Positions 9,585 to 18,053 of a stretch of 64,000 nucleotides of DNA are shown here, piece after piece. Position 1 is the stretch's first letter, and each line of letters starts with the position of its first letter. The position numbers and the translations under genes are program-made. The notes under the pieces were generated by a model. The model searched no databases. It was given only the letters and a program-made list of their open reading frames with translations, and was not told the DNA's origin. The stretch is from Fretibacter sp964410285 (GTDB lineage Bacteria > Pseudomonadota > Alphaproteobacteria > Caulobacterales > Maricaulaceae), in assembly GCA_964410285.1 (NCBI GenBank), contig CAYPFR010000006.1, positions 1-64,000 of the forward strand. The letters are read 5' to 3'.

Positions 9585-11090
9585 GTGGCGGCAACGGCCG
9601 GCACATCTGCCCTTCCCCGGCTAAGCTATGCGTTTGCCCGGAAGGCCGGCGTGATCGTTACCCGCGTAAGCGGCGTCCCCACGCTCATTACCCGTTCCGA
9701 TACAGATCAGGCGGCCTGTCTTGAGGCACGCCGTATTGCCAATTGCCCTTTAGAGATAAATGAGGTTAGCGGCGCGGAATTTGAAACCCTGATGGGGCAA
9801 GCTTACGCAAGCGGAGATCTATCGGAAACCGCCGAGAGCGCAATGGACGCGCCCGAAGACCTGACAGCATTGGCGGGCAATCTTCCGCGCACCTCGGATT
9901 TACTTGATAGTGATGATGACGCGCCGGTGATCAAACTCATCAACGGTATTTTACAAGAAGCAATTAAGACACGTGCGTCAGATATTCATATCGAGCCCTA
10001 TGAGGCGCGCCTCGCTGTGCGCTTTCGCATTGACGGGGCCTTGCGCGATATGCTCTCGCTTTCCCCGCGCTTGTCTTCAACCCTTGTCAGCCGCGTAAAA
10101 GTCATGGCGCAGCTTGATATTGCCAAAAAGCGAATTCCCCAAGATGGGCGCTTTTCCCTTAATCTCGGAGAGCGGGCGGTTGATGTTCGCGTCTCAACTT
10201 TGCCGTCCCAATATGGCGAGCGCGTCGTCATGCGGATATTGGAGAAAACCAGTAATTTACTCGACCTTGCCGATCTTGGCATGGCAGAAGCCGAGTTGAA
10301 ATCATTTAAGAATGCTCTCTCCCGCCCCAATGGCATTTTACTTGTGACCGGACCAACAGGTTCTGGCAAAACGACCACGCTCTACGGCGCGCTCAGCGGT
10401 CTTAACGACGGCTCGCGCAATATTCTCTCCGTTGAAGACCCTGTGGAATATGCGCTGGACGGGATTGGTCAAACCCAAGTGAATACACAAGTCGGCATGA
10501 GCTTTGCCGCAGGGCTGCGCGCGATCTTGCGCCAAGACCCAGATGTCGTAATGGTCGGAGAAATTCGCGATTCAGAGACCGCGCAAATCGCCGTTCAGGC
10601 GGCACTCACAGGCCATCTTGTGCTCTCTACCGTACACACGAATTCTGCCGTTGGCGCGATTACGCGGTTGCGCGATATGGGCGTGGAGCCGTTTCTCCTT
10701 GCCTCGACTGTAACCGCCATCGCCGCTCAGCGCCTTGTGCGTCGCCTCTGCCCTGATTGCAAAATCCCCTATACGCCTAGCCCGCGAGAGCTGCGCGAGC
10801 TTGGCATCACAAAAAAGCCCAGCGCGCCTTTTTACAAGCCGGCAGGCTGCGAAACCTGCCGCTCTATCGGATATCTTGGGCGGCTAGGGCTTTACGAAAT
10901 TGCGGAAATCGACGACCACTTGCGCGCCATGATTCATGACAATGCCTCCGAAGCGCAGATGAGCGCCTATGTCTTCCGCGCACGCCAGACCTTGCTGCAA
11001 AGTGGGGCCAATCATGTGATCAACGGGCTGACCAGCGCCGAAGATGTGCTGCGCGTCTGCCATGCCGAAAGTGAGAGCGAGCGCAGCTGA
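9585..11090 (+). CDS. gspE: Type II secretion ATPase GspE
   Basis: Cytoplasmic hexameric ATPase that powers pseudopilus assembly. It carries Walker A GPTGSGKT at residues 256-263, an Asp-box region (SVEDPVEYA), a Walker B region DPDVVMVGEIRD and the His box STVHTNSA. Four cysteines (389, 392, 422, 425) form the CxxC...CxxC zinc motif typical of GspE. The start is GTG at 9585, two bases after gspD. Its stop overlaps the gspF start (TGATG), which implies translational coupling. Confidence 0.96.
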   Translation: MAATAGTSALPRLSYAFARKAGVIVTRVSGVPTLITRSDTDQAACLEARRIANCPLEINEVSGAEFETLMGQAYASGDLSETAESAMDAPEDLTALAGNLPRTSDLLDSDDDAPVIKLINGILQEAIKTRASDIHIEPYEARLAVRFRIDGALRDMLSLSPRLSSTLVSRVKVMAQLDIAKKRIPQDGRFSLNLGERAVDVRVSTLPSQYGERVVMRILEKTSNLLDLADLGMAEAELKSFKNALSRPNGILLVTGPTGSGKTTTLYGALSGLNDGSRNILSVEDPVEYALDGIGQTQVNTQVGMSFAAGLRAILRQDPDVVMVGEIRDSETAQIAVQAALTGHLVLSTVHTNSAVGAITRLRDMGVEPFLLASTVTAIAAQRLVRRLCPDCKIPYTPSPRELRELGITKKPSAPFYKPAGCETCRSIGYLGRLGLYEIAEIDDHLRAMIHDNASEAQMSAYVFRARQTLLQSGANHVINGLTSAEDVLRVCHAESESERS

Positions 11091-12295
11091 TGGAGACCTT
11101 CGACTATATTGCAGTTGACCGGCTCGGTAAGCGCCTGACGGGGTCCATCTCCGCCTCGAGCGCTCGGGAGGCCCGCGATGTGCTCAAAGGGCGTGCCTTA
11201 ACCCTTACCGATTTAAATGCAGCGAAACAAAAAGCGCCAAGCCGCCTGCAATATGAGCGTAAAATTTCCCATAAAGACCTAACGCTGGCTACGAGACAGC
11301 TCGCAATTTTGATCGATGCCGCCACGCCCATTGAAGAAGCTCTGAAAATTGCAGCTTTGCAATTTGAAAAATCCCCCATGCGCCAAGTGATTTTGGATGT
11401 TCGCGCCCGCGTTTTAGAAGGTGCGCGCCTATCCGATAGCCTGAGACATCATCCCAAAACCTTTGATCAATTATATTGCGCCATGGCAGCGGCAGGCGAG
11501 ACATCAGGAAAGCTTGCTTCAGTGCTTAAACGCCTCGCCAGTGATTTAGAAGCCGCGCAAAAAGTCCGGCGCAATATTTTGGCGGCAACGGTCTATCCTA
11601 TGGTGCTTAGCTGCGTTGCGTTTATCGTCGTCATATTACTTATGGTCGTGATTGTCCCCCGCCTTGTCCAGCAATTTGATAGCTATGGGGAGGAGCTACC
11701 AGCGCTCACCCGCGGCGTTATGGCGGTTTCGGAATGGCTTCAGGCATATGGACTGGCGGCAGGCGCAATCATGTTAGTCTGTATTTTTATCGCGGCGCGC
11801 GCGCTCAAATTGCCTGCGTGGAAAAAACGCTGGCACGGCGCAGTCTTAAAGGTCCCGTTTATTGGGAGGCTGACGCGAGACCTGAACGCCGCACGTTTTG
11901 CCCGCACTATGGCAGGGCTAATAGATGCAGGAACGCCCTCGCTTACCGCGATGGAGACCTCTCGCCATACGCTCAAAAATACTGTGATGCGCGGCGCCGT
12001 TGACGACGCGGCCGTAAAGGTGCGCGGCGGGGCCGCGATTAGCGGGGCGCTCAAAAATACGAATATGTTTCCGCCGCTGGTCACGCAAATGGTTGCGGGC
12101 GGGGAAGCCAGCGGAAATGTCGGGGCCATGTTCTCCAAATCAGCAGACTATCTAGAAGGGGAATTTGAAGCGGCAACCTCGGTGTTTTTGAGTTTGCTTG
12201 AACCCATGATTATCATTTTTCTAAGCCTAATTATATTGCTTATTATCGGCGCCATATTCCTGCCGATCCTACAGCTTAACACACTTGCCTTTTAA
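11090..12295 (+). CDS. gspF: Type II secretion inner-membrane platform protein GspF
   Basis: Polytopic inner-membrane protein at the base of the secretion machine, thought to couple GspE ATP hydrolysis to pseudopilin extraction. The 401 residues contain two GspF/PilC repeats (about 65-190 and 270-390) and hydrophobic helices near 170-195, 220-240 and 370-395. The start ATG overlaps the gspE stop by one base. Confidence 0.95.
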   Translation: METFDYIAVDRLGKRLTGSISASSAREARDVLKGRALTLTDLNAAKQKAPSRLQYERKISHKDLTLATRQLAILIDAATPIEEALKIAALQFEKSPMRQVILDVRARVLEGARLSDSLRHHPKTFDQLYCAMAAAGETSGKLASVLKRLASDLEAAQKVRRNILAATVYPMVLSCVAFIVVILLMVVIVPRLVQQFDSYGEELPALTRGVMAVSEWLQAYGLAAGAIMLVCIFIAARALKLPAWKKRWHGAVLKVPFIGRLTRDLNAARFARTMAGLIDAGTPSLTAMETSRHTLKNTVMRGAVDDAAVKVRGGAAISGALKNTNMFPPLVTQMVAGGEASGNVGAMFSKSADYLEGEFEAATSVFLSLLEPMIIIFLSLIILLIIGAIFLPILQLNTLAF

Positions 12296-12317
12296 CGGCG
12301 CTCAAACGGAGGCCTCG

Positions 12318-12782
12318 ATGTCCAAAGTCAATTTAGAAACAACCCGAACGCAAACGGCCCGATCAAAAGACGCTGGCTTTACCCTCGTTGAGGTGATGGT
12401 CGTGATCGTCATCATTGGCCTTCTTACAACCTTTGTTGTGATCAATGTCCTGCCCAGCCAAAACAAAGCCATGGTGCAAAAGGCAAAGGCCGACATAAGA
12501 TTGCTTGAGCAAGCGGCCGAGTTATACCGCCTTGATATGCTGGACTATCCCGAAGAAGAGGCCGGCCTCGCGGCGTTGCAGTCCCTGCCCGCGGGCACCC
12601 CCAATGAAGAACGCTACCGAAAGGGCGGTTATATAAAGTTTCTGCCGCAAGACCCTTGGGGACGTGACTATCTTTACCGCTACCCCGGCGATCATGGCGT
12701 GATTGATATTTTCTCCTATGGGCAAGACGGAGCTGAGGGCGGCGAAGATTTAGCCGCAGACATTGTGAGCTGGGAGCGCTAG
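12318..12782 (+). CDS. gspG: Major pseudopilin GspG
   Basis: Main subunit of the periplasmic pseudopilus. It has a type III (prepilin) signal: a charged leader, then cleavage before FTLVEVMVVIVIIG, with Glu at +5. The C-terminal half carries the GspG fold with DPWGRDYLYRYPG and the calcium-loop-like SYGQDGAEGG. I start at the ATG at 12318, which has GGAGG 6 bases upstream. A TTG at 12285 inside gspF is less likely. The stop TAG is in the same frame as the downstream gspH. Confidence 0.93.
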   Translation: MSKVNLETTRTQTARSKDAGFTLVEVMVVIVIIGLLTTFVVINVLPSQNKAMVQKAKADIRLLEQAAELYRLDMLDYPEEEAGLAALQSLPAGTPNEERYRKGGYIKFLPQDPWGRDYLYRYPGDHGVIDIFSYGQDGAEGGEDLAADIVSWER

Positions 12783-12785
12783 GCT

Positions 12786-13316
12786 CTGCCGCCCGCCCTG
12801 AAAATCCAGCCTGCTCGCCCGGCCCGAGACCCGCAGCTTCCCGCGCGCGAGCGCATTTCCCGGGCTGAGGCCGGCTTTACCCTCGTGGAACTGCTGACTG
12901 TGATTGTGATCATCGGCCTGATGAGCAGCGCTGTGGTTATGACAATGGCTGGCGACCCGCCCAAAGCCCGCAGTTTTGCCGCGCAAATGAATCAAGATCT
13001 AAATCAAGCCGCGCAGCAAAGCCTGCTCTCCGGTGAGCCTTTTGCCCTTGGACTATCGCGCGAGAATTATGCCATTATGCGGTATGAGGAAGCAGGCTGG
13101 CGCGCGGACCTCTCTCGGCCTTGGGGAGAGAATATTGACCCCGCCCTCAGCACGGGGGGCGAGCCAAAGTCTCTCACAGATAAACTCCTGCCCCATGTTA
13201 TGTTCGAGCCCACAGGGATCTCCCAAATATTTGAGCTTACCCTGCGCGGCGAGGATGGTATCTACATCCTCTCCAGCCAAGGCAGCGGGCGGGTGGAGAT
13301 GAGGCCGGGCTCATGA
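12786..13316 (+). CDS. gspH: Minor pseudopilin GspH, apparently with a non-canonical start
   Basis: Minor pseudopilin of the pilus tip. The essential prepilin motif GFTLVELLTVIVIIG is encoded from 12873, but no ATG, GTG or TTG lies in frame between the gspG stop (12780-12782) and that motif. The first GTG, 12885, falls inside the motif and would delete the cleavage site. I place the start at CTG 12786, with GGGAG 9 bases upstream; CTG 12798 and ATT 12855 are alternatives. A sequencing error is also possible. The gene overlaps gspI by 4 bases (ATGA). Identity is sure; start is uncertain. Confidence 0.8.
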   Translation: MPPALKIQPARPARDPQLPARERISRAEAGFTLVELLTVIVIIGLMSSAVVMTMAGDPPKARSFAAQMNQDLNQAAQQSLLSGEPFALGLSRENYAIMRYEEAGWRADLSRPWGENIDPALSTGGEPKSLTDKLLPHVMFEPTGISQIFELTLRGEDGIYILSSQGSGRVEMRPGS

Positions 13317-13705
13317 AGCTGCCGCGCTGTCAAAACGCTTTGGCCCGCCAGAAACATCAAGGCGGCTTTACCCTTGTTGAGGTTTTGGCCGCGCTTTTGA
13401 TATTCAGCCTTTCGATCGTCGGCTTGACCCACGCCGGCACGCAAAGCGCTCAAGCGGTAAGCGTCATCAACGAGAAAACCTTGGCAGGGATTGCAGCAGA
13501 CAATATTCTAATCCGCGCGAGGATTCAGCCCCTTCGCCCTGGCACGCAACAAGGCGAAGCCGCGCAATTGGGCCGCGTCTTTTCATATACACTCACGACA
13601 AGTGAAACCGAAGCGGCCGAATTTTATCGTCTTCGGGTTGAAATACGCCGCGGCGAGGAAGAGCAGCTTATACTCTCGCGTGATGCCTTTCGGGGGCCTT
13701 CGTGA
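13313..13705 (+). CDS. gspI: Minor pseudopilin GspI
   Basis: Minor pseudopilin that with GspJ and GspK forms the tip complex initiating pseudopilus growth. It shows the prepilin motif GGFTLVEVLAALLIFSLSI after a basic leader of about 18 residues. The 130-residue length fits the family. The start overlaps the gspH stop and the stop overlaps the gspJ start (GTGA), so translation is coupled on both sides. Confidence 0.92.
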   Translation: MKLPRCQNALARQKHQGGFTLVEVLAALLIFSLSIVGLTHAGTQSAQAVSVINEKTLAGIAADNILIRARIQPLRPGTQQGEAAQLGRVFSYTLTTSETEAAEFYRLRVEIRRGEEEQLILSRDAFRGPS

Positions 13706-14364
13706 GAGACCGAAAGAAGACAACGCATAAAAATGCCGGCTTCACCCTTGTTGAGGTTCTGATAGCTTTATTTATTTTTTCCCTTATCAGCGTTGGTGCC
13801 ACCAGTGCGCTCACGAGTTCCTTGCGCAGCAAGGCCCAGATGGACACAAAGCTCACGGAAATAGCAAAGATAGACTCGCTGCGCGCCCTTGTGCGTGCCG
13901 ATATGGCGAGCCTTGTGCTGCGCAAACGTCGCGGTATTTACGGGGGCGAAGAACCCGAGGCGCTTAAGGCGGGCGGCGAGGCGCTTTTAAGTTTTACCCG
14001 CAGCGGGCGCAGTAATCCGGGCGGAAATGACCCGCGCGGTGATTTGCAGCGCGTGGAGTATTTATTCCAAGGCAAACAGCTTATTCGCCGCAGCTATGCC
14101 CGCGTCAATCCCGCCCCGCAAACACCCTTTACGGACCGGGTTTTAATGGACGGACTGAAGACCGCCTCTCTCAGCGCTTTGGGGTACTTTTCTGCCAGCG
14201 GCGCGCAGGCCGCAGAGATTGAACTTACGCGTTTCGCCGTCCCGCCGGGCGGGCCCATGCAAATCGCAAGCGCCCAAGGCACGCTCGAGATCGGCGCAAT
14301 CAAGCTCACCCTTATTTTTGAAAATGGGGATAGCCTCACCCAGCTATTTGAGCTGCCCTCATGA
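13702..14364 (+). CDS. gspJ: Minor pseudopilin GspJ
   Basis: Tip pseudopilin. It has a basic leader followed by the prepilin motif GFTLVEVLIALFIFSLIS, then the family's conserved VEYLFQGKQLIRRSY region near residue 120. The start is GTG at 13702, overlapping the gspI stop by 4 bases; the stop overlaps the gspK start by 4 bases. Confidence 0.92.
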   Translation: MRDRKKTTHKNAGFTLVEVLIALFIFSLISVGATSALTSSLRSKAQMDTKLTEIAKIDSLRALVRADMASLVLRKRRGIYGGEEPEALKAGGEALLSFTRSGRSNPGGNDPRGDLQRVEYLFQGKQLIRRSYARVNPAPQTPFTDRVLMDGLKTASLSALGYFSASGAQAAEIELTRFAVPPGGPMQIASAQGTLEIGAIKLTLIFENGDSLTQLFELPS

Positions 14365-15377
14365 GGGGTGAAAAACAGATGAAATGCCGCGCCCTCCCGC
14401 GCGCAGGCAAAGAGCTTGGCGCCGTTTTGTTAATGACGCTATTGGTCATGAGCCTGATGGCCGTGCTCGCCGTCTCGCTCATGGATGATGTGCGATATGC
14501 CCTGCGGCGCACGGCTAATGTTCAGCTTTATGCCCAAGCAGATTGGTATTTGTCCGGCGCAGAGGATTACGCCCAAAGCTACCTTACGGCACTTTTGGCC
14601 CAAACAGAAAGCCCAACAATCAATACGGCCTTGCGGCGCCCTGAGCCCATAATACTGCCGCTAGAAACAGGTAGCATCACCGTTGAGATAAGCGGGGGAA
14701 GCCAGTGCCTCTCGCTTGGCGCCCTATCAGAAAACGAGGGCCGCAAGTTATTTCGCCAGCTTCTGGAGGTAAACGGCTGGCCTAGTCTGAGCGCCGCCAA
14801 TTTCACATCCACCGCCGCCGATTGGGTAGACGCCGACAGCCAGCCCTTACCCGGCGGCGCGGAAGACGGAAGCTATATTGGGAAATCGCCCGCCTACCGC
14901 ACGGCCAATAGCGCCATGGCTAGCGTCAGTGAACTGCGAGCCTTGCAGGGCATGACGGAGGAAAAATTCCAAACCCTACGCCCTTTTGTCTGCGCGAGAG
15001 AAGACGCCGACTCCAAGCTGAATATCAATACACTTGACCGCCGCCACGCCCCGCTTCTGGCGGCCTTTATGGGCGGCGCGCCCTTTTTGGAAACGGCGAG
15101 AAACCTTATTGAGCAGCGTCCGGCCGGCGGCTATGAGGATCTTTCGGCTCTGCGCGCAGCGCCCTCCCTCACGCGCGGGAATAGCGATAATGCCGATCTT
15201 AGCCATATTGTATTTGCCCCGCAGCATATATGGTCTCAAATCCGTGTAGACTTACAAAATATTTCGCGCCATGCCATTGTGGAATTCGAAATTAAGGACG
15301 CAGGGCTCACGCCTGTATTTCGGCGATTAGGCCAAGAAGAAAACCGCCCGCGCCCGGCAGCTAAGGACAGATCATGA
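14361..15377 (+). CDS. gspK: Minor pseudopilin GspK
   Basis: Large tip pseudopilin that caps the pseudopilus. The N terminus is hydrophobic (GAVLLMTLLVMSLMAVL) and lacks the +5 Glu of other pseudopilins, as is normal for GspK. The large helical domain contains WVDADSQPLPGGAED and the region DSKLNINTLDRRHAPLL typical of the family. It overlaps gspJ and gspL by 4 bases each. Confidence 0.92.
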   Translation: MRGEKQMKCRALPRAGKELGAVLLMTLLVMSLMAVLAVSLMDDVRYALRRTANVQLYAQADWYLSGAEDYAQSYLTALLAQTESPTINTALRRPEPIILPLETGSITVEISGGSQCLSLGALSENEGRKLFRQLLEVNGWPSLSAANFTSTAADWVDADSQPLPGGAEDGSYIGKSPAYRTANSAMASVSELRALQGMTEEKFQTLRPFVCAREDADSKLNINTLDRRHAPLLAAFMGGAPFLETARNLIEQRPAGGYEDLSALRAAPSLTRGNSDNADLSHIVFAPQHIWSQIRVDLQNISRHAIVEFEIKDAGLTPVFRRLGQEENRPRPAAKDRS

Positions 15378-16420
15378 AAAACCGTCCCGTTATAATTTTG
15401 CCCGCAAAGCCTTCCGGGGACCCGCTCGTTTTAGATGGCGGCGGCGCTGCCCGCGCGCTCACCGCGGATGACAGCGGCATATTTGATCTGGTTCTGCCCG
15501 GTCAATGCGTGGCTATACTCAGCTATGAACTTCCGCCTATGAAAGAACGCGAACGGCTGAAAGCAGCGCGCTTTGCTATAGAGGATAAAATCGCCGCCCC
15601 GATAGATAATCAGCATATCGTGCTTGGCGCGTCCAAAGCCGGCGAAAAAAATCAGCGGCTAGCGGTCATTAATGCAAAACTGCTCAGCGGCCTATTGGCG
15701 CCGCTTGAGGCGCAAAATATCTCAGCGGAGCACATATACGCAGATTTTGACTGGCTTTCTTCAAAGGGGCCATTGCGTTTTAGTGACCGGATTATCATGC
15801 CAGCGTCTTATACGGTTGATCCTGAATGGGCTGATGAAAGCCAAGCAGACCTCCCGCTGAGCGATTGGACACAGCTAGAGGTTAACGCCGACAGCGCGCT
15901 TAATCTTGCGCAGGGGGAGTTTTCTCGCCGCAGGCGCGCAAGCGGCGTGCCTATTCAGGGCCTTGGCCGCATCGCAGCGATGTTTCTATTGGCGGGCACA
16001 GCGTGGCTCGCGCTGCAAATGGCCGAAATTCGCGCCGCCGCCGACCAGGCAAGCGCGCTTAACGCTGAAACCGCAGCACTCTATGCAAAAGCGGCCGGCA
16101 AGCCAGCCCCCGCTAACCCCGCGTTGGCCGTGACCCGCGCGGTGAAATCCAAGCCCAGCTTGGGTGCAGATTTCCTGCCGCTCATGGCCCACCTTAATCA
16201 GGCTATCGCGCAGACGCAGGGCGTGATGGTTGAATCTATTGATTTTGACGAAAAAAGCGCGGAACTCGAGCTGCGGCTAATCTATCCTGAATTTGGGAGC
16301 GCCGCGCAGATGCAACGCGCCGCCCAGAGCACCGGCGGGACATTTAGCGCGGGCGGCGTGAGAGAGCAAAATGGCCGACTGATTGGGGACGGTGTATTCA
16401 CCCTTGGGAGCAGGTCATGA
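15374..16420 (+). CDS. gspL: Type II secretion protein GspL
   Basis: Bitopic inner-membrane protein that recruits GspE through its cytoplasmic actin-like domain and pairs with GspM in the periplasm. The 348 residues hold a cytoplasmic domain (about 1-190), one transmembrane helix (about 198-214, AAMFLLAGTAWLAL) and a periplasmic ferredoxin-like domain. Sequence conservation in this family is low, so gene order supports the call strongly. It overlaps both neighbours by 4 bases. Confidence 0.88.
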   Translation: MKNRPVIILPAKPSGDPLVLDGGGAARALTADDSGIFDLVLPGQCVAILSYELPPMKERERLKAARFAIEDKIAAPIDNQHIVLGASKAGEKNQRLAVINAKLLSGLLAPLEAQNISAEHIYADFDWLSSKGPLRFSDRIIMPASYTVDPEWADESQADLPLSDWTQLEVNADSALNLAQGEFSRRRRASGVPIQGLGRIAAMFLLAGTAWLALQMAEIRAAADQASALNAETAALYAKAAGKPAPANPALAVTRAVKSKPSLGADFLPLMAHLNQAIAQTQGVMVESIDFDEKSAELELRLIYPEFGSAAQMQRAAQSTGGTFSAGGVREQNGRLIGDGVFTLGSRS

Positions 16421-16869
16421 ACGCCTTTAGCCAGTTTGCTCCGCGCGAAAGGAACCTCATCAAGATTGCCGGCGCGCTGATAATTCTTTTGGGTCTTTGG
16501 CAATTTGTGATCTCTCCGGCCGCCAAGGCCTCAAAGGAGGCGAGTACGAAACTTGCTGCCGCCGAACGCGATTATGCCATTGTCAGCCAAGGCCTCTCGG
16601 CAATCACGCAAACCCAGCGCGCGCCCAAAGCCGTGCTTAGTCAAAACGGTGTGGTCTCTGCCGCGCGCAATAGCAGCGTTACCATCTCCCGCATTCAGCC
16701 CGCAGCGGGCAGCGCGCTGCAAATCTGGCTGGAGGACAGCCCGGCACAAAATGTCTATGGATTTATCGCAGAGATCGACAGACTTTATGAGGTGAAAACG
16801 CAGCGCGCGAAACTCACGCGCCGTAGCGATGGTCTTATCGCGGCTCAGTTCACTCTCGCCCCGCTGTGA
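16417..16869 (+). CDS. gspM: Type II secretion protein GspM
   Basis: Small bitopic partner of GspL. The 150 residues have a short cytoplasmic start with PRERNLIK, one transmembrane helix (about 16-34) and a periplasmic coiled and ferredoxin-like domain (TISRIQPAAGSALQIWLED). Position after gspL and the family pattern both fit. Confidence 0.88.
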   Translation: MNAFSQFAPRERNLIKIAGALIILLGLWQFVISPAAKASKEASTKLAAAERDYAIVSQGLSAITQTQRAPKAVLSQNGVVSAARNSSVTISRIQPAAGSALQIWLEDSPAQNVYGFIAEIDRLYEVKTQRAKLTRRSDGLIAAQFTLAPL

Positions 16870-16870
16870 T

Positions 16871-17572
16871 ATGGGCGCAAAACTTTATATCACAGCCGCA
16901 CTCATTGGCGGCGCGGCAGCCGTCGCCGCGCATTTTCCGGCAAGCTGGGCGGCAAAAGCTACCTATGTTGATACGCCTGCCCAATTTGGAGGGAGCCTCT
17001 GGAACGGTCATGTTCGCGGCCTAGGCGCCTTGCCGCCCATCCGTTTTTCCCTCTCCCCCGCAGCCTTGATCACTCGCAAGGGCGGGATTACATTTGATGG
17101 CTCTGGCGGAGGCGTAACGATTAGGGGCGCGGGATCACCTGCGAGCGTCAGCGATCTCTCAATTGCCGGAGATGCCGCCTTCCTTAGCCAGATTGACTCG
17201 CGCCTTTCGGGACTGTCGGGGCGATTTTCAGTGAATGTCGTAGGGCTGAAAACAGACGGCACATGCAGCGAGGCCACCCGCGGTCAGCTCCGCACAAATA
17301 TACTCTCGCAAAATGGCGGTGCGCTGGGATGGACAGGCCCTGACTTATCTGGTCCAATCACCTGTGAGGGCGGAGATCTTTCGGCTATTATGTCTGGCGA
17401 ATCTCCCGGCCAAACCATAGAAGCCAAAATAAAAGTGCTCATGGACGGCAGCTTTCAGCTTAGGTTTGTGGTAAATTCATCTGACCCGCGCGCAGGGCTT
17501 GTCCTGCCACTTTACGGGTTTGAAACGCGGGGCGAGCGCTACACACTGACGGAGGCCGGGTCATGGCGATAA
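16871..17572 (+). CDS. gspN: Type II secretion protein GspN
   Basis: Last recognised secretion component; GspN occurs in a subset of T2SS operons and its role is unclear. The 233-residue product has one N-terminal hydrophobic segment (YITAALIGGAAAVAAHFP), then a beta-rich periplasmic part with GSLWNGHVRG, the GspN family signature. I start at the ATG 16871, one base after the gspM stop. A longer frame from 16829 would run through gspM. It overlaps the following lipoprotein gene by 10 bases. Confidence 0.82.
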   Translation: MGAKLYITAALIGGAAAVAAHFPASWAAKATYVDTPAQFGGSLWNGHVRGLGALPPIRFSLSPAALITRKGGITFDGSGGGVTIRGAGSPASVSDLSIAGDAAFLSQIDSRLSGLSGRFSVNVVGLKTDGTCSEATRGQLRTNILSQNGGALGWTGPDLSGPITCEGGDLSAIMSGESPGQTIEAKIKVLMDGSFQLRFVVNSSDPRAGLVLPLYGFETRGERYTLTEAGSWR

Positions 17573-18030
17573 CTTCAGCGCTGAAAACAGGCCTTTTGCT
17601 GGGTGCGGCGGCGGCAATTTTGTCTGGCTGTGCAAGCTTTAATAAAGTCACGGAGGCCAAGGACGCGCCCAAGGGTGAGCGCGCCGGGCTTTCTGCTCAA
17701 ACTCTCGGCGCGGGGGACTGCGGGACATTTGTCTGGACCGCAGATGCGCAAAGGCGTTTTATCCTATTTTCACAAACGGATAAAAATTACGCTCTGTGGG
17801 ATGGGCCCGGCGGGAAAACTCGGCTGACGCATCTCTCCAGCGCGGGCGCAAGAACCCAGAACCAATATCCGCAACAATCTTACGAAGGTGTGAGGCTTGA
17901 TCTGCGTGAGCCGCAGCCGATCGAGAACGGGACCCGCTATCAGGGCGGTACCCTGACCGAAACTCAAGACCGAGAGTGGACGCGGGTCACGCCCGTTGTC
18001 GGGGTCACCGTCTGCAAGCCAAATGCCTAA
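17563..18030 (+). CDS. Predicted lipoprotein at the end of the gsp operon
   Basis: The function is not recognised. The 155-residue product has a lipoprotein signal with lipobox ILSGC (Cys23), followed by a soluble domain rich in beta-type sequence, with cysteines at both ends (GDCGTF and TVCKPNA) that could pair. Ser at +2 suggests outer-membrane sorting by the enterobacterial rule, if it applies here. It overlaps gspN by 10 bases and is clearly part of the operon, so a role in assembly (for example a pilotin-like part) or as a secreted passenger is possible but unproven. Confidence 0.8.
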   Translation: MAITSALKTGLLLGAAAAILSGCASFNKVTEAKDAPKGERAGLSAQTLGAGDCGTFVWTADAQRRFILFSQTDKNYALWDGPGGKTRLTHLSSAGARTQNQYPQQSYEGVRLDLREPQPIENGTRYQGGTLTETQDREWTRVTPVVGVTVCKPNA

Positions 18031-18053
18031 GGCACCCCGGTAAATGCAGGAGA

